From NCBI GenBank assembly GCA_030639705.1, contig DAOWKX010000229.1:1-17890 (forward strand): a DNA stretch of 17,890 nucleotides, written 5' to 3'. Source of the stretch: Candidatus Aminicenantota bacterium (lineage in GTDB: Bacteria > Acidobacteriota > Aminicenantia > UBA2199). The notes under the pieces were generated by a model. The model searched no databases, was not told where the DNA came from, and saw only the letters and a program-made list of their open reading frames with translations. Of this stretch, positions 1-7,861 are shown piece after piece. Both the position numbers and the translations under genes were made by a program. Each line of letters begins with the position of its first letter. Positions within the stretch are counted from its first letter, which is position 1.

Positions 1-755
1 ATTTTATCTAAATTCAATTTGGCTTTGAAGATCTTGTTTTCCCGGTTGATATCCCCTAATTGATCAAGAAAAAAAGAGATGTCTTCTGCCCAGTACTTTG
101 GACTTTCTTTTAAGAGTGTGGGTATGGTATTGCTTGTTTCCCGAAAAACCAGCAATCGTTCCTTATCATTTTTTGCATTATATATTTTATATAACAATTT
201 CATGGCTTCTGGATTTTGCTGCTCCCACCAAATTTTCTGAAACCTAGTACTTTTCATATCAATATGGATTACCCGCCCGTCAGGGTAGGTTGAAAATTTA
301 CACTCATAATGATGGGCAATACTAAAAATGATGTAACCATGACTGGCCAGTTCTTCCATCAGGATGGAATTTTGCGAATAGTGCTCACCCCATCCATGAG
401 AAAATATCAGTATTGGATATTTTTTTTCTTTGGATGAAACCAACAAATCACGACCTGAATTTGTTTTCAAGTCTCTGTATATCTCTGGAAACTGACAATA
501 TTTAATGGCAAATTGAGCATTGAGGAAATAAGGCTCAGGATTGGATTTTTTATCTGAGGGATACCAGACCTTAACGGTAATTTCTCGGTTTTTTTTCTGG
601 CTGTTATCAAATAATTCTTTACGGCTATCATCAGTAAAATTTAGGTAAGTTATTCCAATAGAATATTTTCCCGAAGGTCTTGGCAATGTGTTGGTTTGAC
701 TTAAACCGGAACAGCAAAGTACAAAACACAGCACCAATGTCAATAGACTTTTCAT
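1..755 (-). CDS. PAF-acetylhydrolase-like secreted alpha/beta hydrolase, 3' part outside the window
   Basis: The open frame runs from the ATG at 755 to the window edge without a stop, giving 251 residues. A good ribosome-binding site (AAGGAG) lies 6-7 nt upstream. The N-terminus is a hydrophobic signal peptide (about residues 1-19). The segment YPILIFSHGWGEHYSQ followed by ELASHGYIIFSIAHHY is the conserved beta-strand, oxyanion-hole and helix region of plasma/type II PAF-acetylhydrolase-like esterases. The DISFFLDQLGDIN stretch near residue 230 is what normally precedes the GHSFGG nucleophile elbow in that family. The catalytic Ser, Asp and His therefore lie outside the window and cannot be checked. 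Probable role: exported lipase or esterase acting on short-chain esters or oxidised phospholipids. The family call is fairly firm; the substrate is inferred. Confidence 0.78.
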   Translation of the reverse strand, partial: MKSLLTLVLCFVLCCSGLSQTNTLPRPSGKYSIGITYLNFTDDSRKELFDNSQKKNREITVKVWYPSDKKSNPEPYFLNAQFAIKYCQFPEIYRDLKTNSGRDLLVSSKEKKYPILIFSHGWGEHYSQNSILMEELASHGYIIFSIAHHYECKFSTYPDGRVIHIDMKSTRFQKIWWEQQNPEAMKLLYKIYNAKNDKERLLVFRETSNTIPTLLKESPKYWAEDISFFLDQLGDINRENKIFKAKLNLDK

Positions 756-788
756 ATTGTTTCTCCTTTTCAATAAAAACTGACTTTC

Positions 789-821
789 ATTATAAACCAT
801 TATTTAATTTATTCCATTATA
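789..821 (-). promoter_or_regulatory. Possible promoter -10 elements for the hydrolase gene
   Basis: Two exact TATAAT hexamers occur on the minus strand (789-794 and 816-821), 34-66 nt upstream of the hydrolase start, in very AT-rich DNA. Neither has a good TTGACA-like partner at 16-18 nt, so only the -10 match supports this call. Confidence 0.3.
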
Positions 822-1099
822 AAAAAACTAAAAAAAAACTAGACTCCTAAACAAAATAGGCGCTGCCCCCATTTATCACAAAATCATATATGAAATACAA
901 TGACCAGTGCTGTTTCGATTAAAATGATTGGTGACGGCGGGTGCTTTCTTGACTTCTTCAACCATTTCCTTATCCAAATGGAGACGGAGGATTTGATTAT
1001 TTATTCTTTAGGGTGGGTAAAACCAGAAAAATTGGGGACAATGGGTGTCAATGTGCAAATAGGCCTTTTTTTCTTTCAATCAAATTTCCAAATTTCAAT

Positions 1100-1151
1100 G
1101 CACCGACCCCACTCCTTTTTTTTTATAATGCTAAAATGAAAGACCTGACCC
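1100..1151. repeat. Candidate degenerate dispersed repeat, copy 1
   Basis: The order here is GCACCG, a CCC-rich patch, a long T run, then AAAGACCTGACCC. The same order recurs at 11008-11048 with a shorter middle (GCACCG, TCACCC, T run, AAAGGACCTGATCC). Both copies are intergenic and in the same orientation. The similarity is visible by eye but imperfect. It may be a REP-like element or coincidence. Confidence 0.3.
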
Positions 1152-1174
1152 TATTAATTAATTTTATATTTCGG

Positions 1175-1203
1175 TTGAAAAATAATTGGTAATTATATAT
1201 ATT
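1175..1203 (+). promoter_or_regulatory. Sigma70-type promoter of the peptidase operon
   Basis: TTGAAA (1175-1180), 17-nt spacer, TATATT (1198-1203): five of six consensus bases in each hexamer. Transcription would begin near 1210. This rules out the in-frame TTG at 1202 as a start and leaves a very short leader before the ribosome-binding site at 1219. Confidence 0.6.
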
Positions 1204-1228
1204 GATATCTATTAAAATGGAGGTAAAA

Positions 1229-2536
1229 TTGAAACCAACACCGGTTAAAAAATTATTACTGACTTTTTTTATATTTTTTTTAATTTCTCCAGGAATAAAA
1301 TCCGAATTTGATAAAAAAATCCTAAAATTTGAAAAAGATGATACTCTGAAAGAAATCAGAATAAAAATCGAACATAACGGGTATCAATTTAAAGTCAGCC
1401 ATAACTGGGTATTTGATATGACACCCGAACAAAAGAACACATTTTATGGCCGCCACCCCTCTAAACCTAAAGTCCGGATGACTCACCTAGCTGATGATAT
1501 CGGTCCCCTGGCATATCATCTTGGTCAAAAAACATTACCCGATAAATTTGACTGGAGAAATCACAACGGACATTCATATATAGGAGCTATTCGAGATCAG
1601 GGCTACTGCGGATCTTGTTATGCATTTGCAGCCGCGGCAGCAGCTGAAGGTACTTATAACCTGGCCATGGAACGTTACGATGCCAATTGTATCGATCTGT
1701 CTGAATCTTTTATCATATGGTGTCTGGGAAGCCTCCCTCAATATTATCCCCATTTTTTCGGCTGTGATGGTGCTGATTATGATTATATGGAACTCCAGGC
1801 AATGGTGGATTACGGAATAGTCAGAGAATCTGATTTCCCTTATACCACATTTTATCCGGGCAGCTGTACCCACTGGAATGATTCCATGATCAAATTCTCA
1901 AACTGGCATCGTATACCCTGTGGAGATATTGATGCCATTAAAACAGCCATCATGACCTATGGCGTGGTCGATGCGGCTGTTCTGGTCTCTAATGCATTTG
2001 AGGCTTATGATAGCGGGATTTACCAGGACTCTTATGACAGCTGTTTTGCGTCTCCCTGTTATTACACACCCACTGATCATGCCATCTCTCTGGTGGGATG
2101 GGATGATACAGATCAGGCATTTATACTGAGAAATAGCTGGGATACCTATTGGGGTGAAAATGGTTATATGAGAATCAAATACAATTCTGCAGTCGTAGCT
2201 TGTGAGGCCTGCTATCTGGTGATTTCGGACATTATTCTTCAATTATCTGTCACCAGGGAAGAACTAAATATATGGGTCTTTGACCAGCAGTATGCTGATG
2301 TGGAGTTGACCGTTGACAAACGCAACTCGGTGGACGTTTGGAAATATATCATCTATAAAAAAGAATCCATCGGCTCATATCAGGCTCTTCAGGAAATATA
2401 TGATTCAGACCTGCAGGATGGGAGCTTCAGTTTTGTTGATAAATATCTTGATAAAACTCAAACCTATACCTACAAGGTGGTGGCTTTTGATTCCAATAAC
2501 TTCATATTAGCATCTTCCGGAGAAATTACCATTTAA
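1229..2536 (+). CDS. Secreted papain-family (C1A) cysteine protease with C-terminal fibronectin-type domain
   Basis: Exported endopeptidase of 435 residues. I chose the TTG at 1229 because GGAGGT (1219-1224) sits 4-5 nt upstream and the product then begins with a clean signal peptide (KKLLLTFFIFFLISPGIKS). Residues about 25-95 resemble a weak I29-type inhibitory propeptide. The mature enzyme begins near LPDKFDWRN. Active-site residues are visible: Gln and Cys in DQGYCGSCYAF (Cys130), His284 in DHAISLVGWDD, and Asn302 in RNSWDTYWGENGY. Several further cysteines suggest disulfides and an extracytoplasmic location. The last ~100 residues (TYTYKVVAFDS and neighbours) look like a beta-sandwich of fibronectin III type. 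It is first in a four-gene operon with other peptidases. The protease call is firm; the accessory domain is less so. Confidence 0.93.
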   Translation: MKPTPVKKLLLTFFIFFLISPGIKSEFDKKILKFEKDDTLKEIRIKIEHNGYQFKVSHNWVFDMTPEQKNTFYGRHPSKPKVRMTHLADDIGPLAYHLGQKTLPDKFDWRNHNGHSYIGAIRDQGYCGSCYAFAAAAAAEGTYNLAMERYDANCIDLSESFIIWCLGSLPQYYPHFFGCDGADYDYMELQAMVDYGIVRESDFPYTTFYPGSCTHWNDSMIKFSNWHRIPCGDIDAIKTAIMTYGVVDAAVLVSNAFEAYDSGIYQDSYDSCFASPCYYTPTDHAISLVGWDDTDQAFILRNSWDTYWGENGYMRIKYNSAVVACEACYLVISDIILQLSVTREELNIWVFDQQYADVELTVDKRNSVDVWKYIIYKKESIGSYQALQEIYDSDLQDGSFSFVDKYLDKTQTYTYKVVAFDSNNFILASSGEITI

Positions 2537-2546
2537 GGAGTTGACG

Positions 2547-3101
2547 ATGAGAAAAACAATCTTACTGCTGGTTTTGATGTTCTGTTTTTTTTCACTGGGG
2601 CATGCGGGAAAACTGTTTCATATATCGATTACCGGTAACTATATGATGCCTTCGGATGAAGGCTATAAGACCATCTACGGGGATAGTATGATATACCCGG
2701 AACTTGAAACGGGAGTTAAACTGTACCAAGGATTATTTATATGGCTCGGATATGGATATCTAAATGCAAAGGGAACGCTGCCTGTTATCGAAGATGATGC
2801 CACATCCAGTCAGCATCATCTTTCTGCTGGTGCCGGATATAGAATTAAAATCACACGGTTTATGGAGTTAAAACTAAAGCTGGGTAGTTTCAATGTGTAT
2901 TATATTGAAAAAACCCTGGGAGACGAAGAAACCGGTGCTGCCTTTGGATACCGGGTAGATATTGGTTATAGTTTTTATATCGGCCAGCGTTTTTTTATCG
3001 GACTCTCCGGTGGATATATCCAGGCAAAAAAAACGATCAATTCCAATTCAGTTAGCTTTGGCGGTGCCAAGGCCGGTATTGAAATCGGTATCCGTTTTTA
3101 A
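2547..3101 (+). CDS. Small outer-membrane beta-barrel protein
   Basis: 184 residues. AAGGAG (2535-2540) overlaps the stop of the protease gene and lies 6 nt before the ATG at 2547; the TTG at 2541 would touch the site and is rejected. Residues 1-20 form a signal peptide ending in GHA. The rest alternates short amphipathic strands rich in Gly, Tyr and Phe (for example FIWLGYGYLNAKG and HHLSAGAGYRIKI) and ends in a typical C-terminal strand IEIGIRF with terminal Phe, the usual outer-membrane assembly signal. This fits an 8-stranded OmpA/OmpW-like barrel. No specific function can be read from it. Its place between a secreted protease and a secreted dipeptidase suggests a role at the cell surface in the same process, which is inference. 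Confidence 0.8.
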   Translation: MRKTILLLVLMFCFFSLGHAGKLFHISITGNYMMPSDEGYKTIYGDSMIYPELETGVKLYQGLFIWLGYGYLNAKGTLPVIEDDATSSQHHLSAGAGYRIKITRFMELKLKLGSFNVYYIEKTLGDEETGAAFGYRVDIGYSFYIGQRFFIGLSGGYIQAKKTINSNSVSFGGAKAGIEIGIRF

Positions 3102-3125
3102 TCAAAAGAAAAATAAGGAGACAAA

Positions 3126-4730
3126 ATGAAAAAAACAGGCTTAATGGCTATGGTATTGCTTTTATTCTTCCTGGGCCTCAGGTCTCAACCAAACCAATGC
3201 TCCGGCGATCAAATAAAGGATGCCTGCACCAGTATAACCGTTGGGAAACTGGCTTCAGTGGATGGATCGGTCATGACATCGCATACCTGTGATTCCCGTA
3301 TTGACCGGACCTGGATTGAGATTCGGCATCGGAAAAAATACCGGAAGGGAATCATGAGAAATCTATACCTGGATTCGCATAAAACCGTCAGCGTTTATGA
3401 TCTATCGAATCAAAAATTAAAAGGGAAAATACCCCAGGTACCAATGACCTACAAATATTTAAATTCCACCCTGCCCTGTATCAATGAAAACCAGGTGGCC
3501 ATCGGAGAATCCACTTTTACCGGGAAAAAAATAATGAGAACAGAAAAGGGAATGATTGATTATTATGAATTAAACCGCATCATGGCTGAGAGAGCCAGAA
3601 CAGCCCGTGAGGCCATAGAAATTGCCGATGAAATAACCAAAAAATACGGATATATTGATGGAGGTGAATGCTTCACCATTGCTGATCCCAATGAAGTCTG
3701 GCATCTGGAAATAATGGGACCTGGTATAGAAAAAAAAGGTGCGGTGTGGGTGGCACAGCGGGTACCGGATGATCATATCAGTGTGAATGCCAATGGCTCC
3801 CGAATCCGGGAGATTGACTTAGCTAAGCCAGACTATTTCATGGCTTCTGAAAACTATAAGACCCGGGCCATCGAGCTGGGCCTGTACGACCCGAATTCAG
3901 GGAAACCCTTCGAATTCTGCTATGTGTATGCCAGTCGAAGAAGTCTGGCCACCCGGAGGCGGGAATGGAGAGTGTTTGATATTTTAGCCCCTTCGCTCAA
4001 ACTGGATCCCAATGGAGAAAATTTTCCCTTCTCCGTCAAACCGGAAAAAAAGGTAAGTCCCGCGGACATCATGACCATTTTCAGAGATACCTATGAAGAT
4101 ACTCCCTTTGATATGACCAAATACTTGTTAGTGCCGGAAACCGATAAGGATGGAAAGAAAACCGGCAAATTTGTAAAAAGCCCCTATGCCAATCCATTTA
4201 TGCATTATGACCTGATGCCGCTTTTTAAAATAAATGGAGGCTGGAATGAGCTGGGAGAACGGTGTATTGCCCGATACTACTGTACCTATGCCACCATTAT
4301 CCAGTCCAGAGGCTGGCTGCCGAATGATATTGGCGGACTGGTATGGTTTGGATACGATAACCCGGCCATGACAGCCTATTCCCCTGTTTATATCGGAATT
4401 AACCGGGTACCGGAATCATATAAGATTTGCGGGCGTCCCGGATTCAACCGTGATTGCGCCTGGTGGGCATTTAACCGGGTTGCAGACCTGTCTGCCCAGA
4501 AATGGGGATACATGAGACATGATGTGGCTGCGGTATGGAAGAAATTTCAGGAAGAAGTATTTCATCAACAAAAAGAAATAGAGAAAAAGGCATTGAAATA
4601 CTATAAACAGAATCCTAAAAAAGCCCGAAATTTCTTAACTCAGTACAGCAATAACTGGATGAAAAAAATAGAATTGGCCTACTGGAAATTAGGTGATGAT
4701 CTCTGGAGCAAGTATACCGGAAAATTTTAG
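3126..4730 (+). CDS. Secreted C69-family dipeptidase
   Basis: 534 residues, a usual length for the family. AAGGAG lies 5 nt before the ATG. A signal peptide covers about residues 1-20. Peptidase family C69 (N-terminal nucleophile hydrolases, PepD type) matures by exposing an N-terminal cysteine. Here Cys34 begins the hallmark CTSITVGKLASVDGSVMTSHT, so the short stretch before it is signal plus propeptide. Further family landmarks are the ESTF segment, ELNRIMAERARTAREAI, and GGECFTIADPNEVWHLEIMG. Expected activity: hydrolysis of dipeptides with broad specificity in the periplasm or outside the cell. It lies 24 nt after the barrel gene and 18 nt before the aminopeptidase gene, clearly in one operon. 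The family call is strong. Confidence 0.93.
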   Translation: MKKTGLMAMVLLLFFLGLRSQPNQCSGDQIKDACTSITVGKLASVDGSVMTSHTCDSRIDRTWIEIRHRKKYRKGIMRNLYLDSHKTVSVYDLSNQKLKGKIPQVPMTYKYLNSTLPCINENQVAIGESTFTGKKIMRTEKGMIDYYELNRIMAERARTAREAIEIADEITKKYGYIDGGECFTIADPNEVWHLEIMGPGIEKKGAVWVAQRVPDDHISVNANGSRIREIDLAKPDYFMASENYKTRAIELGLYDPNSGKPFEFCYVYASRRSLATRRREWRVFDILAPSLKLDPNGENFPFSVKPEKKVSPADIMTIFRDTYEDTPFDMTKYLLVPETDKDGKKTGKFVKSPYANPFMHYDLMPLFKINGGWNELGERCIARYYCTYATIIQSRGWLPNDIGGLVWFGYDNPAMTAYSPVYIGINRVPESYKICGRPGFNRDCAWWAFNRVADLSAQKWGYMRHDVAAVWKKFQEEVFHQQKEIEKKALKYYKQNPKKARNFLTQYSNNWMKKIELAYWKLGDDLWSKYTGKF

Positions 4731-4748
4731 TTGGATTGAGAGGTTTAA

Positions 4749-5912
4749 ATGGAAAAATTATCTGCTGAAGAATTGATTCAATTGATCGAAACGGTCTTTC
4801 CCCATTTCCCGGAAGATCGTCAACTGGGGATACTGGTGGATATACCAGTGAATAGGGAAATGGATCATGACCGGTGGAAACTCAGACGGGAGATTGCCCG
4901 GGAATGGGTTCTGATCCTTAAAGAAAATATATCCCGTCTGAAAATTAACGATGTCCTGCTGGTGGCTTATCCGGATGTTGGTTCCAATAATGCTGATTTA
5001 CCGGAGTATGGATACTATTTGAAGAACCAATTACCCGAAAAGGCCGAAGAATTAGAAAAAATGGGAGAAAAAATTGATTTTAAACAGATTTTCAGTAATA
5101 ACCAGTTGTTTTTGGCCCCGACTGAATATTCAACCACAGCCCCTCTGAAGAATGCAGCCAAAATCTTTGGTTTCAGAGCGGGAACCATGCCTGGTTTTTC
5201 TCCGGAAATGATTCCGGCCCTGAGGATTGATTACGAAGAAGTGTTCAGGCGGGTCAATATATTGAAAGAAAAACTGGATCCGGCGTTACGGGCCGAGGTT
5301 AAATTTAGGGTGGATGGGAAAAAAGAATATAAAATCGAATTCGATCTTCGGTTTCGGACTTCCCATCTGAGCAGCGGACGATTTCCCGAAAGAGGGACTG
5401 CCGGGAATGTTCCCAGTGGTGAAACTTATATTGTTCCCTATGAAGGAGAAACCGGGGAAAATACCGGGACCTGTGGCATACTACCGGTACAAATAAAAAA
5501 TGAGGTTCTTTTATTTGAGGTGAAAGACAACCGGGCAGTGGATGTGAAAGGTGAATCCGGAATTCGGGATATTGAATCCCTTAAAGCAGAACAAATTCAT
5601 CTTGAGCGTGAACCAGCTTACGGAAACATGGCAGAATTGGGTTTCGGGGTATTAGGAGACTTTGGACTCAAACCAATTGGAGAGATACTTCTGGATGAAA
5701 AATTAGGATTTCATGTTGCCTTTGGCAGGAGTGATCATTTTGGTGGCATGGTGGGACCGGATGACTTTTCTTCTCCACAGGAAGTCATTCACCTGGATCG
5801 GGTTTATATTTCATCTCTTCAACCCAGAATTATGGTTGAATCTGTTCGACTGGGATATGAAAAAAATAAAACAGAAACAATTATCAAAGAGGGAAAATAT
5901 CTAGTTTTTTAA
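4749..5912 (+). CDS. M29-like metallo-aminopeptidase
   Basis: 387 residues with no signal peptide, so probably cytosolic. The ribosome-binding site GAGAGGT is 4-5 nt before the ATG. The C-terminal half carries the pattern of peptidase family M29 (AmpS/AmpT, dinuclear metal): Glu225 in PSGETY, Glu296 in MAELGFG, His322 in FHVAFG, and His348 with Asp350 in HLD. These match the five metal ligands of that family, so the enzyme looks complete. The N-terminal half is poorly conserved compared with classical M29 enzymes and the whole is slightly short, so it belongs to a divergent subgroup. Probable job: final removal of N-terminal residues from imported peptides produced by the upstream secreted peptidases. 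Its stop overlaps the stop of the convergent kinase gene by 4 nt. Confidence 0.85.
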   Translation: MEKLSAEELIQLIETVFPHFPEDRQLGILVDIPVNREMDHDRWKLRREIAREWVLILKENISRLKINDVLLVAYPDVGSNNADLPEYGYYLKNQLPEKAEELEKMGEKIDFKQIFSNNQLFLAPTEYSTTAPLKNAAKIFGFRAGTMPGFSPEMIPALRIDYEEVFRRVNILKEKLDPALRAEVKFRVDGKKEYKIEFDLRFRTSHLSSGRFPERGTAGNVPSGETYIVPYEGETGENTGTCGILPVQIKNEVLLFEVKDNRAVDVKGESGIRDIESLKAEQIHLEREPAYGNMAELGFGVLGDFGLKPIGEILLDEKLGFHVAFGRSDHFGGMVGPDDFSSPQEVIHLDRVYISSLQPRIMVESVRLGYEKNKTETIIKEGKYLVF

Positions 5913-7813
5913 TAGCTAGACCGTACCGGTCTGACATAACTATTAAATTGGGGCCAGTTGACATCTAAATAACCGTGATCAAAATATACGATCCAGTACT
6001 CGTTCCCTGAGGTATCGGAAGTCCATATACTTCTGGTTTTTCCATGAAATATGGGATTCAGGTATAATTGACCGGCATTTTTTTTTGTTTCCAGTAACGA
6101 TGCTGCTTCTTCAAGAGTGGGAAGTCGCCAGTTTGAATATCCAGCGTATTGCCTCTGATTTAAATTTCGCACCCACTCTTTTGCCAGAGTAAGGTTCATA
6201 TAACGGGAAGAACCTGACTGATGCCACATCAAACCGGTGGTCCGATCCGCCACAGTGGTGACTCCGTTGTGAGATCTGGCATAAAAACTATTGTTAAATC
6301 TTTTGGTTTTGTTTTTCTGAAGGTTAAAAAATCCCAAACGCTTGAGCATGGCCTGGGTATCCTGGATGGTGATATTTTTGGGTACCTGCCTTAACCGGAT
6401 CAGTGGCCTTACAGACATCTCCCTGGCTTTGATCTTTTTTTCCAAATCTTCAAGTTCCCTGGATTCCTTAAGGGCTTTAGCCTGGAGGAGATATGCTTTA
6501 GCTTCTTTTAAATTATGGTCAAGAAAAGCCTGATTGGCCTTCCGCAACCAGTGATCGAATTGATTCTCTTTCAGGTTTTGTTCACCGAGGTCATTCTTTA
6601 CCGGGATTTTTTTATTCTGCTTTTCCAGTTCTGAAATTTTTTTCCCGGCTAATATACTGTATTTTCCTTCAGGATATTCTTTCAGATACTGGGTATATCC
6701 CTGGATGGATTGTTTTTGGGCGGCCAGCTTCCATAATGCTGTTTCACTATTATTGTTTGAGCGATATAACTGTAATATCCCGAAGATTCCAATCAATATG
6801 ACCACAATGACAATAACCGGAATGATCAATTGTTTGAACTGTTTGGTTCTGATCCCTTCATTCTCCGGTACTTCATCAATAATGGTGATGCCCTCCGGTT
6901 CTTTCTCAGGTGATCTGATAATTGTATCCTCTTTTACTGGAGACAATACATCCAGTTGGATTTTCTGTATCAGGGCATTTAACTCACTGCCGCTTTGAAT
7001 ACGATTTTTTTTGTCTTTGGCCATCATGCCATCGATAATGGGCTGAAAATGGCTGAATTCTTCTCCCAGCCTGGGAATCGCTTCCTTGATATGTTTAACC
7101 GCAATGACGATTAAATCACTGCCTTCATAAGGGGTTTTTCCTTCTAACATTTCGAAAAAAACCACTCCCAGGCTATAGATATCCGACCGTCCGTCAATTT
7201 CCAGTCCCTGTATTTGTTCCGGGCTCATATAATGGGGTGTGCCGATAGAGGTCCCTGTTTTGGTCAACTTACTGTCAGATTCCATTAATTTTGCAATTCC
7301 AAAATCCACTAAAACCGGTGTACCGTCATTCCGCAATAAGATATTGGCAGGTTTTACATCCCTGTGAATCACACCTTGTTTGTGGGCGTAATCCAGGGCG
7401 CCGGCCATTTGTTTGAGAATATCCAGGGCAATTTCCGGTTTTAGTTTTGAATCCTTAAAAGATTTCATCAGATCTTCTAAGCTTCTTTCCAGGTATTCCA
7501 TGGCAAAGTAATAATTCCCCTGGTACACACCAACATCATAAATGGATACGATATTTGAATGCTGTAACTGGGCGCCGATTTTAGCCTCGGCGATGAACCG
7601 CTGGGTAATTTCCCGGTCTTCTGATAAATCAGGGAGCAGCACTTTAAGGGCCACATAGCGTTCCAGCTTTTCCTGGAAGGCCAGGTATACGGTTCCCATT
7701 GCTCCTTTGCCGAACTTTTTATCAATTCTGTAATCGGGAATATCCGGAAATTGTGTCAAAGGCCTCACCTGCTGCTGTACAATGAGTGTATCTTTTTTTC
7801 CAAAAAATGTCAA
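5909..7813 (-). CDS. Transmembrane Ser/Thr protein kinase with C-terminal DUF1566 domain
   Basis: 634 residues. The kinase domain (about 27-285) is complete: Gly-rich loop GKGAMGTVY (35-43), VALK Lys57, helix-C Glu76, HRDVKPAN (150-157, catalytic Asp152), DFG (170-172), SPE (197-199) and DIYSLGVVFFE. One membrane helix (about 329-349) follows. The outside part has a W/YLxxYPxG repeat-like segment (361-382), a coiled-coil-prone helical stretch (about 395-465) and a DUF1566/Lcl C-terminal domain (about 515-634: DRTTGLMWHQ, YSNWRLPTLEEAASLL, SYVRPVRSS) related to C-type-lectin/FGE folds. This gives a cytoplasmic kinase with a periplasmic sensor-like domain. The start is uncertain: TTG at 7813 is the only usual start codon after the in-frame stop, but its ribosome-binding site is weak; a TTG 18 codons later is possible. 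It lies 48 nt after the molybdopterin-fold gene on the same strand and may be co-transcribed. Confidence 0.92.
   Translation of the reverse strand: MTFFGKKDTLIVQQQVRPLTQFPDIPDYRIDKKFGKGAMGTVYLAFQEKLERYVALKVLLPDLSEDREITQRFIAEAKIGAQLQHSNIVSIYDVGVYQGNYYFAMEYLERSLEDLMKSFKDSKLKPEIALDILKQMAGALDYAHKQGVIHRDVKPANILLRNDGTPVLVDFGIAKLMESDSKLTKTGTSIGTPHYMSPEQIQGLEIDGRSDIYSLGVVFFEMLEGKTPYEGSDLIVIAVKHIKEAIPRLGEEFSHFQPIIDGMMAKDKKNRIQSGSELNALIQKIQLDVLSPVKEDTIIRSPEKEPEGITIIDEVPENEGIRTKQFKQLIIPVIVIVVILIGIFGILQLYRSNNNSETALWKLAAQKQSIQGYTQYLKEYPEGKYSILAGKKISELEKQNKKIPVKNDLGEQNLKENQFDHWLRKANQAFLDHNLKEAKAYLLQAKALKESRELEDLEKKIKAREMSVRPLIRLRQVPKNITIQDTQAMLKRLGFFNLQKNKTKRFNNSFYARSHNGVTTVADRTTGLMWHQSGSSRYMNLTLAKEWVRNLNQRQYAGYSNWRLPTLEEAASLLETKKNAGQLYLNPIFHGKTRSIWTSDTSGNEYWIVYFDHGYLDVNWPQFNSYVRPVRSSY
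5918..5932. other. Short hairpin at the convergent gene ends
   Basis: AGACCG TAC CGGTCT forms a perfect 6-bp stem with a 3-nt loop. It lies inside the last codons of the kinase gene and just after the aminopeptidase stop. No T tract follows on either strand, so it is not called an intrinsic terminator. It may slow convergent transcription or simply reflect coding sequence. Confidence 0.3.
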
Positions 7814-7861
7814 TATTATCTTTTCTGTTGGTTATCTTAATATTTTCAGGAAAAACCTCAA

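Larger units (their letters stand above)
756..1174. other. Non-coding region between divergent genes
   Basis: This stretch separates the divergent hydrolase and cysteine-protease genes. The longest open frame (79 codons, 900-1139, plus) has no ribosome-binding site, no recognisable protein features and low-complexity codons, so it is not called. The right half holds short segments of a type often seen at the edges of REP/RAYT-type elements: GGGGACA at 1034-1040, a GCACCGACCCC segment at 1100-1110, a run of ten T and AGACCTGACCCT at 1141-1152. No transposase was found. Nothing else was seen. Confidence 0.5.

Noticed and set aside
900..1139. 79-codon open frame in the first intergenic region
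   Set aside because: No ribosome-binding site, low-complexity Phe/Ile-rich product, no recognisable domain, and it overlaps REP-like non-coding sequence.
1202..1228. Upstream TTG start for the cysteine protease
   Set aside because: It falls inside the -10 element of the predicted promoter, and the TTG at 1229 has a strong GGAGGT site and gives a proper signal peptide.
1574..1873. Antisense open frame inside the cysteine protease gene
   Set aside because: It is a shadow of a strongly supported coding frame with clear active-site motifs.
5918..5932. Intrinsic terminator for the peptidase operon
   Set aside because: The stem is good but no T tract follows on either strand, and the sequence is explained as kinase coding DNA.
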